Assembly: GCA_963556195.1 (NCBI GenBank)
Contig: OY744525.1
Coordinates: forward strand, 80,017,844-80,081,843
DNA length: 64,000 nt
DNA from: Sepiola atlantica
Lineage: Eukaryota; Mollusca; Cephalopoda; Sepiida; Sepiolidae
Direction: 5' to 3'
A program made the position numbers and the translations under genes. Each line of letters starts with the position of its first letter. Position 1 is the stretch's first letter. Of this stretch, positions 1 through 10,298 are shown piece by piece. The notes under the pieces are model-generated. The model had not been told where the DNA came from, searched no databases, and worked only from the letters and a program-made list of their open reading frames with translations.

Positions 1-113
1 TCGACCCCTTAATTAGGTCTCCTCAGACGTATAAACAACCACGTCAAAAAACCAAAACGTGGTTTTTTGACGTGGTTGTTTATACATCTGAGGAGACCTA
101 ATTAAGGGGTCGA
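1..113. repeat. Near-perfect hairpin (inverted repeat), MITE-like
   Basis: Two 53-base arms (1-53 and 61-113) are reverse complements with a single mismatch and a 7-base spacer. The right arm ends in TCGA, the complement of the left end. No coding potential is visible. Such fold-backs are typical of very small non-autonomous DNA elements or of snap-back replication. The window starts inside or exactly at the left arm, so the true left end is not certain. Confidence 0.85.
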
Positions 114-236
114 AATAATGTATACAACCTTAATGTGTGTATAGATTTTTCCTTTTTATAATTCTGTTTTGCTCTGTTTAAATTACATCGAGTTCTGTTA
201 TTCGAATTCTCAACACAAAATTGAAATCTACACACA

Positions 237-239
<3 letters not shown>

Positions 240-297
<58 letters not shown>
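240..297. repeat. (AT)n microsatellite
   Basis: Uninterrupted AT dinucleotide run. Small open frames across it are only YIYI repeats and are not genes. Confidence 0.95.
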
Positions 298-298
<1 letters not shown>

Positions 299-1840
299 TT
301 GTATATTATTGTATAAAAGAAGAAAAAAATGGAAAAATATTTTCCATTTGTGATTCCTCCCCCACACACACAAAAAAATGGATAAAATTAGAAAAAATAA
401 AAATTTGAAATTATTCAAAACAACAATAAAAATTATGTCAACGGACAAAAAATTCATATTGTCATCATTTTTGGTTTTGACATTTATTTATTTAAATTGT
501 CTTTCTTTTATGAAAAAAAAATTGGTTGATTTTAAAGGAGCTTTAGCGTTCTTTATTCTTATTGTAAAAATAGAAGCGACTGTAATGTATGTTTGGCAAG
601 TTTCCACGTTTATTTTGACTTTAATTTAAATAACATTTTTTTTATCTAGTCATTATCATTTAAAAAATAAAAACATAAGTTGATTCTAAACGAAACTGGC
701 CTCCCAAAAACTAATAATAAAGACATTTATTTTGATACCGCTGGTTTCGTAACTATTAAAACTGTCAGTGTCATAAACATAGCCGTGTGTAGTACTAGTA
801 TTGATAGAGAGAAGAATGAAGGCGCTGGCTCTTGGGGGGGGGGGCATGCTTGCATTACTGTTATTGCTATTGCATCATGGGAGCTGGGATAATGAATGTT
901 TTATTATTTATTTTTATCATAAATATTAATTTAATTGTATATCATTATGTGAATACCTATACTATATAAATAATATGTGTGTATTTGTATAAAACTGGGA
1001 TTGTATTTTGAATGTTTGTAAATAAATAAACATGGCTGTTTCTGTTTTGAAATATGGAGGGAGGAGGAGGAGGTGGAGGAGGAGGAGGAAGATGAGAAAG
1101 GGGCAGATCACTCTGTCAGTTACTGAAGCAGCCATTATACAAACAGCATACATTTTAGGATTGGAAAACACCCCCACATGAAAATTGATACCAAACATTC
1201 CATCCTTATGTAATTGTGTGCATATGCAGAAAGCTTGCAGAAGATGATCACACATGATCATAAATGATATGCATGACATTTTGCCAAAAGGGGATTATAT
1301 ATTCATAGAGATACCTACAAATACACAACAAGTGTGTATGTTTATATGTGTATACATACCCAAAAGGACAAAGAATAAATTATGTATTCTATTGACTTAT
1401 AAAGGGAGCAGCAGTAGTACAAGAAGGATTCCTTCCAAAGAACACACACATTGCAAAGACCACTGGAATTATCTTACAAAAGGTAAGACAATTTTCAAAC
1501 ATCTTTCTAATGATTATTGTTTGTCTGCGCTGGATTTCCCCCCTTGAGATATTAAGTGAAGGGTACATTAGCATATCTTTCATGAAATGTTGTAAATACA
1601 CATTAAGTTATCTATTTCCCTTTTAATATGAATTCTTTTTTAAATTTAATTTTTATTTACTTTTAAACCTAAAAGACTTAATGCAAAATAAAAAAACAAC
1701 AGCATCTAGTGCCGATATATTTTTTCATCAATATCATTTATGTTGGAGAAATACTAATTATGAAACATGCAGAATTTGGACAAAATTAATTAACTGTCAA
1801 GGAAAAAGGGACTTATAGGAAATTTTATGGGGAGAAGTGT
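298..1840. other. AT-rich stretch without recognised gene
   Basis: Contains a G run near 834-844 and a GGA-rich purine tract near 1055-1090. A splice-donor-like AAAAG/GTAAGA occurs at about 1482. It could close a 5' untranslated exon of the protocadherin downstream, but nothing else confirms it. Confidence 0.4.
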
Positions 1841-1845
1841 AATAA

Positions 1846-2118
1846 TTATTTCGATTATTCGGACTACTATTCTCATCCTCGATGTTATTCTCACAATGTT
1901 TTGGCCGCTATAACCTCTGGACTTCAATTGCAGCTTGTCGAACTCAGGAATCTATACAGAATTTCGAACAACCCTTTACCCATGGGAATAGATTGTTCCC
2001 ATTCCGTCAGCCATAACTGGGTAGAAGTGTTAAGTAAGTAATTTTTATTTTAATCTTAGTTAGTATCGCCTGTAGTTAGAATTGAACCTTCAACCTCCAG
2101 AAGACTGTTACTCAGAAC
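1846..2118 (-). repeat. tRNA-derived SINE, octopus type (copy 1)
   Basis: Reverse-oriented copy. It shares with the copies at 7.7, 20.3, 37.0 and 62.0 kb the CTTCTGGAGGTTGAAGGTTCAAT block (seen as its complement near 2083-2110) and the ATCGGCCGAAACGTTGTGAGAATAA-type tail (complement near 1888-1915). The tRNA-like head is eroded in this copy. Octopus SINEs of tRNA origin are known; which named family this is cannot be decided here. Confidence 0.75.
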
Positions 2119-2501
2119 TCAACATTTTTATATGATGTGCGATGTGTGCATGTGGACGATAAAGAGTTCAGTTTGATATTCTCTATAGATTCTAGAGTTC
2201 GACAACATTCTAAGCTGAGAATGAAGATGGATTGTATGGATTCTACTAGTAAAAATATTTTTAATGTTTTTTTTTTTTTGAATGCACTTAACATGTGACA
2301 AATAATCTATTGTCCATGTTTGTTTGAAACATTTTGTAGATTTTTTCAACAAGAAGTTTTAATTTATTTTTTTAATTGTTTCAACTTTTCTTATAAAGAA
2401 AATAGAAATGATGAAATTTTAATTTATTTGTAAAAATATAAATTCTGAAAATAAATTAACTTGGAAACAATTGTAAAAGATTCTTTGGTATGACATTCTA
2501 T

Positions 2502-2505
2502 TCTG

Positions 2506-2571
<66 letters not shown>

Positions 2572-2597
2572 AAATGTGGGTGTGTGTGTGTGTGTAT
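2502..2597. repeat. poly-A, (TA)n and (GT)n microsatellite
   Basis: A run of about 36 A is followed by TA repeats and then by GT repeats. Confidence 0.9.
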
Positions 2598-2956
2598 ATA
2601 TATGCTAGCTGTATCTACCCGGCATCCATTACATTCAAATTTGTTTTGTAAACATTTCTGTTTTATAACCACTCTTTTTTATGTTAGGTTCAGTATCTAA
2701 CCAAAAAAAAAGCAAATAAGGAACACTAACTATTACTAAAAGAATAAGAGTTATTCCCCATATCTGATTTTTCGTTTTAGATCTTTTTTACGAATGTTTC
2801 CATATTAACAAACTGCCGAACCATCGTATAGAAGTACGTTAGTTTATTACCAATAACATAACAAATGAAAATTAGCTAGTCAGAATCAAAGTTTGATTTG
2901 TCTGCTTAAATGCTATTTAGGCCCAACTTTTAAAATCTAACTGACATAATTTAATT

Positions 2957-2959
<3 letters not shown>

Positions 2960-3005
<46 letters not shown>
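2960..3005. repeat. (AT)n microsatellite
   Basis: AT dinucleotide run between AT-rich unique sequence. Confidence 0.95.
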
Positions 3006-3007
<2 letters not shown>

Positions 3008-3111
3008 GGTGATAAGATAAATCCACGTATGTTTTGTTGTCATTTAAAGTGTGTTTCTCAGCTAAAAATAATGAATTTCTTCACATTTGATAAATAAAAA
3101 ATAGTCTTTAT

Positions 3112-3280
3112 TTACTTGCCTCCCTATGAGGGCAGAGTTCAACACAAGGTTTTAATGTGTGGAAAATCTAGCTCCACAAAAGGGGCACTCTGAATTGAGA
3201 CAAAAATTTAAATCATCTGTCTAGAAGGATTTTTCCTTCACTGACTGAAGACAAAACAGATACTACACTTTGATCCCAGT
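3112..3280 (-). repeat. Interspersed repeat family B (copy 1)
   Basis: Shares with 13.55, 19.56 and 37.29 kb a characteristic order of blocks: TTGCCTCC..GAGGGCA, AAGGTTTTAATGTG, CTCCxxAAAAxGAGCxCTCTG, TCTAGAAGGA and GATACTACACTTTGATCCCAGTC. All four copies point the same way. No coding frame is kept. It is SINE-like in size, but I do not recognise a named family. Confidence 0.65.
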
Positions 3281-3655
3281 CCGATGTACTAGATTACAAA
3301 ATCGACTTTGCAATCTAGTGGGGCATGATCTCTTTTGTTCTTTAGATCTGCTTTCTCACAGGAGAGATGTTGCTAGTCTTTTTGTACTCTATCATTATTT
3401 CCATGGAAGATGCTCAACTAAGCTCCAATCTCTGATTCCTCCTTGTAAGACATTTATAGCAAGAATGCGTCTTTCTACCACAACTCTAAAGTTCTTCCCT
3501 TCCTCTGTGTGCCTAACATGAAACGGAATTTCGATAAACAAAGTTTCTTTCCAAGAACTTCTCATCTGTGGCACACATTACCACGACACTGCTTCCATGC
3601 AGACTACAAAATGGTTTGCTTCAAATCAAATGTCAACAAATACTTATTATAAAAC
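3255..3655 (+). pseudogene. LINE reverse transcriptase C-terminal relic
   Basis: The translation carries the end of a non-LTR retrotransposon polyprotein as seen in many marine invertebrates: SHRRDVASLFVLYHYFHGRC, then a serine/proline-rich LIPPCKTF stretch, and after a stop and frameshift SFFPRTSHLWHTLPRHCF and FKSNVNKYLL before a stop codon. The break lies near 3518-3545. The fragment is severely 5'-truncated and lacks the catalytic part. The clade is not resolved. Confidence 0.75.
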
Positions 3656-3987
3656 GTCTTCATAAGTAATCAAATTTTGTTCATTCCGTTCAGCATTTTC
3701 AATCCTCTCATAATATTCTTCATCGTTCAACTGACAATCCACCCATCCCATTAACACTCGTCCTCGAGTGGCTTTTAGACTTTATAAATGGTGACTCATT
3801 AGTAAAACAAAAAATACTGATATTGAACAAAACAATAAAAATATGTTAATTTAAAAAAATAAAAAATACTATTAACTACTATTAATATTATTAAACTATT
3901 TTATTTTTAATTTTCTTATATGAAAATGCTTAAAAACATAATTAAATTACCTCATCTTTCATTCTTTTTTCTTTTCTTTTCTTTTTT

Positions 3988-3989
3988 AG
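3988..3989 (+). promoter_or_regulatory. Splice acceptor before protocadherin start
   Basis: A long pyrimidine tract (3961-3987) ends in TAG at 3987-3989, 52 bases before the start codon. This suggests that the first coding exon starts at 3990 with a short 5' leader and that an untranslated exon lies upstream. Confidence 0.6.
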
Positions 3990-4041
3990 GACACAGATTT
4001 TGGGTTTCCTCTCTGTAACAAGAAATACCTGACACATTACC

Positions 4042-6777
4042 ATGCTGTTAGAACTTCATGTACTAGTGTTTGTGCTTCACGGATGCTCGTCTGCTGATCT
4101 TGTCTATACTGTGGAGGAAAGGAAAAGTCCGGGTACATTTATTGGGGACATTTCTCAGGATTCCTCTACGGTAACCAGTATTCCAAGCGAGGAACGTTCT
4201 TTGGTTACATTCATTCAGTTAAAGCAAGACAAACAGGATGGGCCACAGTTATTTCAAATTCACAAAGAGACGGGAAAATTACATACGGTAGAAGTTTTGG
4301 ATGCTGAAATGATATGCAACCGTAACGATGAATGTTTTCAGATGTTAGACGTAGCAATTCAGAAAGGGACGTCTACTATTAAGATATTAGAAGTCAAGGT
4401 GATTATACAAGATGTCAATGATCACCAACCCACATTTCCAGAAAAGAAAATCCACATTGAGTTTTCTGAGGGTGATGGTATCGGAATCAGAAAAGCAATC
4501 TCCAGTGCCAGTGACAATGACATTGGCACAAAAAATTCTAACATTACCTATCAATTGATAAAGAATCGAGAAGAACCGTTTAAACTAACAGAACTTCGAA
4601 ATGTGGCTGGAAAATCTTACCTAAGCATAACATTGGGAAAAATGCTTGACAGAGAAGCAAAAGATTCCTATCTCCTCCAAGTGACTGCCAAGGATGGAGC
4701 CTCACCGCCCAAGCAGGGTATCTTAGATGTCTACATTTCTGTCACCGATCTTAATGATAACACACCTATTTTCAGCAAGGACACTTACAAAGTTACTGTC
4801 AAAAATGAACCGAGTAAAAATTTACCCATCACCACCGTATCCGCTTCTGACTTAGATGCAGGGAAAAATGGTCAAGTATCGTACCATTTTAGCTCTGAGA
4901 CTCCTGAAAAATTAAAAACTTATTTTGAACTAAATGAACAAACGGGAAAGATTTTTTTTGTTAAGAAGTTTTCTTTGGAACAAGAGATGACGCATAGTTT
5001 GTTCATCGAAGCTACAGACGAAGGCAGCCCTCCTTTGAGCTCCCTTGCAAAGTTTCAGGTTAGTGTGACCGGCCAAGAAAACCGTGCACCCACAATAAAT
5101 ATAAACTTTGTTTCTGAAAAAATTGGGAATACAGTTAAAATTCCTGAAGATATTAAAGTTGGTGGCTTTATTGCTTACGTAAAGGTCTTCGACCATGATA
5201 ATGGTGAAAATGGAGAAGTCAGCTGTAGTCTCGAACATGATCAATTCCAACTTCATAATTTGAGCACAAAGAAATATCAAGTCATTTTAACAACTGAACT
5301 GGATAGAGAAAGAGAAACTGATTATGACATTGAGATCAGCTGTCAAGATAAAGGATCTCCTCCACTGCAAAGTAAGAGTAAGTTCTCTATCAAAGTGACC
5401 GATGTGAATGATGTAAGGCCACAGTTCTCTATGGAGACATTTAAGTTCTTGATTGAAGAGAATGAGAAGTCAAGATTTTCTGTTGGCTTCATCAATGCAA
5501 CAGACCCAGACCTGGGAGTTGGAGGGAAACTCACCTATTCTCTGCTCACAAATAACAAACAGTTTTTACCTTTCAAAATCAAAGATGATGGCATGATTTC
5601 AGCCATTATGTCACTGGATCATGAGTTTCAAAACATTTACAAGTTCCAAGTATTTGTGAAAGATAATGGAATCCCATCTCTCAATAATACAGTCAACGTC
5701 ATTGTTGAAGTGACTGATAAAAATGATAATGCTCCGTATTTTACATTTCCCAGTGTCAATCCTTATAACATGGATGTTGTATATTACCGGCATCATTCAA
5801 AGAACATCACTTGTGTAAAGGCAGCTGATGGAGATAGTCAAGAGAATGCATTTCTAAAATATGAAATAATCAGAGGCAATGACAAGCAGATGTTCACCAT
5901 CAACCAGTACACTGGTTTGTTAACTTTCAATCGGGTGCTTGCACAAGATGCTGGTTCCTATGAGCTAGTGTTTGTTGTCAAGGATAGTGGTAGCCCAGTT
6001 CTATCAGCAACAACTAGTATGTTTTTCACCGTTAAGGTGAAAGATAAAAATGATAATGCTCCATATTTCACATTTCCCAGTGTTAATCCTTATAATATGG
6101 ATGTAACATATTACCCCCATCATACAAAGAACATCAGCCAGATAAAGGCATCAGACAGTGACAGTCAAGAGAATGCATTTCTAAAATATGAAATAATCAG
6201 AGGCAATAGCAAACAGATATTCAGCATCAACCAGTACACTGGTTTGTTATGTTCAACTCAGGTTCTAAGCCAACAAGATGCTGGCTCATATGAGCTGGAG
6301 TTTCTAGTGAAGGACAGTGGTAGCCCAGTTCTATCAGCCAGAACTACTGTATATTTGACACTGACCGTAAGCAACAAAACATCAGAAATGTTAAATGCTG
6401 TTAACATTCAAAAAGATAACAAGATCAACCTGACTTCAGCAATTATCATTGTGTCTGTAGCAGTAATGATAGCAGTCATTATTACTGTTTCTGTATCAGT
6501 GTGTATTCTTCAATGTAATCGTCAGAGAAATATGGTTTATAAGAAACAAGTTCATCCTTCCGGCAAGGCTGTCCATGAGCAGAAACATTCAGTTGGCCCT
6601 TCTTATCACGGAAACTCATGGCATCATGTCCCACTGGCCATGGCAACCGACCACACTTTAAGTAGGAATGGGCAACCAACAGCTTCAAACCGACATTCTG
6701 TGAATAATACATTATGCATAAGACAGAAAACGGTCAAAACTATACACAAAGCAAAATCATCAGCAGAGTCACCACTA
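4042..6777 (+). CDS. Protocadherin, exon 1: signal, seven EC repeats, TM
   Basis: Encodes a type I membrane adhesion protein of the protocadherin family, acting at cell contacts, mainly between neurons. Residues 1-18 form a signal peptide. Seven cadherin repeats follow, separated by linkers: DVNDHQP (124), DLNDNTP (236), GQENRAP (344), DVNDVRP (454), DKNDNAP (559) and DKNDNAP (668). EC1 has the protocadherin CX5C loop (C92, C98). LDRE and DxD calcium motifs recur. The membrane helix is about 799-823. ATG 4042 is chosen because an in-frame TGA lies four codons upstream. The GTAAGTAA donor at 6778 falls after codon 912 (phase 0). If unspliced, the frame runs into the intron to a stop at 6880-6882 and gives 946 residues. 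The ectodomain has no intron, as reported for octopus protocadherins. EC6 and EC7 are near copies. The EC3/EC4 linker is poor in calcium-binding acids. Confidence 0.97.
5716..6360 (+). repeat. Tandem duplication of cadherin repeat EC6/EC7
   Basis: Two 327-base units (starting 5716 and 6043) match closely at both DNA and protein level, for instance FTFPSVNPYNMDV and QENAFLKYEIIRGN in both. The unit is exactly one cadherin repeat (109 codons) in frame. Confidence 0.92.
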
Positions 6778-6904
6778 GTAAGTAATATTTTATTATATTC
6801 CTACTATAATGGAGATTTTGTGTGTGCCTGCAGGTTTGTAAAAAAACTCATAATACTCTTGTCATCATCAGGTGCACTATAACTCATCAAAAGTGCGTGA
6901 ACAT

Positions 6905-7190
6905 GTGTGCATGTGTATGAAGTGAGGGAGGGAATCAGTTTTCGCAAATTTCGAGAAGCATGAGGACTTTGAAGGGGGGCAGTATCTCAGTAGCCAACAA
7001 CTGATGCAGGCAGTTTGTTCCATGCTTTAGCAATTCTGAGTGTGAAGCAATGTTTCTGAAAGTCATGGGAGCTGTGTTGTTTTCTGACTTTATAGACATG
7101 TCCACATGTGTTAGGCACATGAAGATCAAAAAGTTGCTCAGGGTTGTTGTTGATGAGATGGTAAATAATTTATATATTTAACTGGTACAT
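6905..7190 (-). pseudogene. LINE RT C-terminal relic (family L2 copy 1)
   Basis: On the minus strand the frames give FMCLTHVDMSIKSEN and then, after frame changes, an AWNKLPASVVG-like block. This is the C-terminus of a non-LTR retrotransposon of the type with an AWN.LP motif. Related copies lie at 22.9 kb (plus) and 53.8 kb (minus). It sits inside the first intron of the protocadherin. Confidence 0.65.
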
Positions 7191-7333
7191 ACATCTTTTT
7201 ATATGAATTTTTGGTTACAAACATATACACATGAAAACCTCATTTTAATAAAAAAAAAGGCAAGTATTTCTTTTTAATGTGATCTATAGCTTTATGGGTC
7301 CATAATCAAAAAAAGTTATACAAAAAAAGTCAT

Positions 7334-7429
7334 TATTAAATACACATAAGTTTGAAGTTCAAGAACCAAATTTTATAGAAGTATTAAATACACATAAGTT
7401 TGAAGTTCAAGAACCAAATTTTATAGAAG
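7334..7429. repeat. Perfect 48-bp tandem repeat, two units
   Basis: Units 7334-7381 and 7382-7429 are identical. They share TATTAAATACACATAAGTTT with the minisatellite at 8.06-8.84 kb, so the array probably once ran from here to 8.84 kb. Confidence 0.9.
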
Positions 7430-7542
7430 GTCAACAAGATGATTTTTCATATTTAATGTACCACATTTTAAACTTTGAACTGAAAAGTAATATTTTGCAA
7501 GGGAAATTTGGTTCATGTTTTTATAAAAACATAAATTTGGTT

Positions 7543-7965
7543 ATTTTGGATTATTTGGACTACTATTCTCATCTTAGGTGTTCTTCTCACAACGTTTCGG
7601 CCGATGTAACCTCCGACCTTCTTCAGGTGCATCTTGTTGAACTTGGGAATCTTTATGTCCAAATGGACCTGTGGTGTAACGGATAAAGTGTTAAGTAATA
7701 ATCAGTTCTAAGTGACAGTCTTCTGGAGGTTGAAGATTCAATGCTCAATATAGGTGATACTAAGAATATAATTAAGAATTACTTAAGACTTCTACCCAGT
7801 CATGGCTGATGGAACAAGATCAGTCTACCTCCATGGATTCTGTTCAAAATTCCGTACAGATACAACTTATGAAGGTCGGAGGTTACATCGGCTGAAACGT
7901 TGTAAGAATAACATTCAAGATGAGAACCGTAGTCCGAATAATTGAAATAATACAAATTATCAATC
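7543..7965 (+). repeat. tRNA-derived SINE (copy 2) with flanking inverted tail
   Basis: The SINE proper starts near 7664 with a tRNA-like head (GACCTGTGGTGTAACGGATA as the A-box region, GATTCAATGC near 7735 as the degraded B box) and ends with the conserved tail near 7870-7960. Directly upstream, 7549-7643 carries the same tail in reverse, so the locus is a large inverted repeat with arms of about 95 bases. Confidence 0.8.
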
Positions 7966-8054
7966 CTCATCTCAAAAGTCCTGAAGCATAAATTTGGTTT
8001 GATTGAGATTTTACCTGAAATTTTAGAACTGCATACAGTGTTGTCAGGAAAGAA

Positions 8055-8840
8055 AAAAATGTCATTACTAAATACATATCAGTTTAAAGTATAAAAAAAA
8101 GTCATTATTAAATACACATCAGTTTGAAGTATAAAAAAAGTCATTATTAAATACACATAAGTTTGAAGTATAAAAAAAAAATCATCATCATCATCATCAT
8201 CATCAGGATCTTTTTTTATTTCACTCCTGGTGGAGGAACCCCTTCCTGGTTTTTTTCTACCTTGTTTTATCCCTGGCTAGGCATGGCCAAGTAGGACCTA
8301 GTTGACTATCGAGGTCGTCTCTCCACCGGGTTTTTTTACTTTCCTCTAGGTCTTTTTCATCACCTCGGGGTCTATTCTGTCGCTCTATATGTCCACCTGT
8401 CGTCTGTACATCTCGAAAGGTGACCTGCCCATTTATGTTTTGCCATTCGTATGGTAGTGATGATGTCGTTTACTCTAGTTTTCTGTCTGATCCAGGTATT
8501 TCTTTTTCTATCACGTAAACTGATGCCGAGCATAATGTGTTACATTTTGCATTGTGCCACTCTTAGCTTTTCTATCGCTGCATTATTAAGTGCCCATCTT
8601 TAAAAAAATAGTCATGACTAAATACACATACGTTTAAAGTATATAAAAAACATCATTGTTAAATACACATAAGTTTTAAGTATAAAAAAATAGTCATTAT
8701 TAGAAGTATAAAAAATAGTCATTAAATACACATAAGTTTGAAGTATTAAGAAAATAGTCATTACTAAATACGCATAAGTTTAAAGTATAAAAATAGTCAT
8801 TATTAAATACACATAAGTTTGAAGTATAAAAAACAAATCA
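8055..8840. repeat. About 40-bp minisatellite interrupted by a LINE
   Basis: Units follow GTCATTATTAAATACACATA + AGTTTGAAGTATAAAAAA with small changes: three before 8175 and about six between 8603 and 8835. The middle (8181-8600) is an inserted retrotransposon end. Confidence 0.85.
8181..8600 (-). pseudogene. 5'-truncated RTE/BovB-like LINE 3' end
   Basis: The minus strand encodes the far C-terminus of a non-LTR polyprotein: KLRVAQ, MLGISLRDRKRNTWIRQ, RVNDIITTIRMAKHKWAGHL, a DDRWTYRATE block and W..D.. near the end, with several stops. It finishes in a GAT trinucleotide tail, seen on the plus strand as ATC repeats (8182-8205), as is usual for RTE-type 3' ends. Clade is assigned on this C-terminal pattern and tail only. 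Confidence 0.7.
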
Positions 8841-9840
8841 GTTACCTTGCATTCTATTTTGTTTTACTTATATTTTTTTCCAAATAATTTCAATAAGTTA
8901 TAATCATGTTTACAGATTTCCATAATGATACAATTGGATTTCTTTAGTTATTTGCATCCTTCAATTTTATTTCATGGGAAAGGTTAGAAAGCTAGGGAAA
9001 AAGGAGCTATTATTAGTCAATTTTAAAAATTGTTGCTTACAAAAAAGGTTTTTCTAATGTGACTGTACATGGGTAAATTGTCATTGTGGTTATTCATACT
9101 AGGTTACTTCCCCTGGATTTGTCACACTGATGTTATTTAGAAACTTGAAATTTTTACTTTATTTAGAAAAAAGTTAGTTTTAACAAAAATGTATATAAGT
9201 GAAATATTTTTGAAAATCAACACATGGTGCAATTTAAATGAAAAAATCATTTATTTAATTTTTATTTTTTTGCAAACTTTATCAGGCAAGACTGTCTTAT
9301 AGTTTTTTTCTTTTCTTCCTCATTTTGATTGTATTAACCCCGATGGGTCGAATCATGGTAGAGGCAGAAAAGCATGTTAAGTTATAAAAGACGTTAGGAT
9401 AAGTAGAGTCAGGTCGATTTTTGGCGCAGATTGGCGCTTTTTGAATAAGGAAATTGACAACATCTTTGAAGCATGCATGAAAATGTATTTAAGTGAAATA
9501 TTTTTTTTGTATGTGTATAATGTATATTATGTTTGTAGTGTTTTATAAAAAGTTTAACAAATAATAATAATATCCTATTTCAAAACAATTGTAAACATTG
9601 TAAATTTTCAGTGAGAATTTTCATGGCACATGAAAATTATCTTGTTAAAATTCCTAGAACAATTCAATAGCAAGTAAAAAGAAATATCTTGAGACTTCTT
9701 AAAGCTATACGGATTACTATTTCGAACTGACTTGAGTCATCTTATGCCAGTAGGCGTTGGTGAAACGTTGACAAATTCCAAGCTTCAGAGGTGGTTCTGT
9801 AACTTTCATGTTTTTTCTAATGGCTGGATATGTATACAGA
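8841..9840. other. AT-rich intron sequence without recognised feature
   Basis: No coding stretch or repeat that I can name. Confidence 0.4.
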
Positions 9841-9854
9841 TCGCCACACATGTA

Positions 9855-9940
9855 TGCATATACAGCGCCTGGTATTCCCAAATGGTCACCCATCTGGTAC
9901 TGACTAGGTTCAACATCGCTTGACTTTGTTGATCTTGTAG
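9855..9940 (-). repeat. 5S rRNA-derived SINE head (copy 1)
   Basis: The minus strand reads like the 3' two-thirds of 5S rRNA: an AAGTCAAGC box A-like block, CTAGTCAGTACCAGATGGG and TGACCATTTGGGAATACCAG ending in GGCGCTGTAT. This corresponds to the internal promoter (box A, intermediate element, box C) and the 3' end of 5S. Divergence and the lack of the 5' part point to a 5S-derived SINE or pseudogene, not a working 5S gene. Confidence 0.8.
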
Positions 9941-9944
9941 CAAT

Positions 9945-10298
9945 TACATGAGGGACTTATTTTGTTCAAATGCACGTGCAGTATCATGCGTTAGATTGAG
10001 TTGTGGTTTGGCTTCGTGCATGCACACTCGAGCCTGGACTATTAACTGCATGGGTGTTATGATACATCTGTGCAGAAGCAAGATTAATATGCATAAACAT
10101 ATCTTGGCACCAAAAATACGATTCAATATCAGTCTCCGTTTTGATCGCCTCTTGATAGGATGTTATCCTGTGCTCGCCGTTCCACTACTTATCGACAAAA
10201 GCCAGCCTACCGAACAATTCTCACTGTGTTCTAGAGTTCCCTTGAATAAAGATTGATATCTATTTAGTTGTAGAGATGTGGTCTTATTATGGAAGATG
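9945..10298 (+). repeat. LTR-like sequence followed by possible PBS
   Basis: A GC-richer block with an AATAAA (10245-10250) about 45 bases before ATGGTGACCCC (from 10298), which resembles a retroelement primer binding site. A similar arrangement recurs at 26.14-26.65 kb. Terminal TG/CA and target duplications were not found, so this is tentative. Confidence 0.35.

Noticed and set aside
240..297. Open frames with YIYIYI repeats
   Set aside because: Pure AT microsatellite; the same artefact appears at every AT run in the window.
4930..5280. Minus-strand frame of 116 codons inside the protocadherin exon
   Set aside because: Shadow of the cadherin coding sequence.
6778..6882. Treating the 946-codon frame as the normal full protein
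   Set aside because: A strong GTAAGTAA donor lies at 6778 and two downstream exons fit in phase; the last 34 codons look intronic. Kept only as a possible read-through form.
7334..8840. CRISPR-like array
   Set aside because: Repeats are directly adjacent without unique spacers, vary in length and lie in an animal genome; this is a minisatellite.
9855..9940. Functional 5S rRNA gene
   Set aside because: The 5' third is missing, the matching part is diverged, and related copies carry a SINE body.
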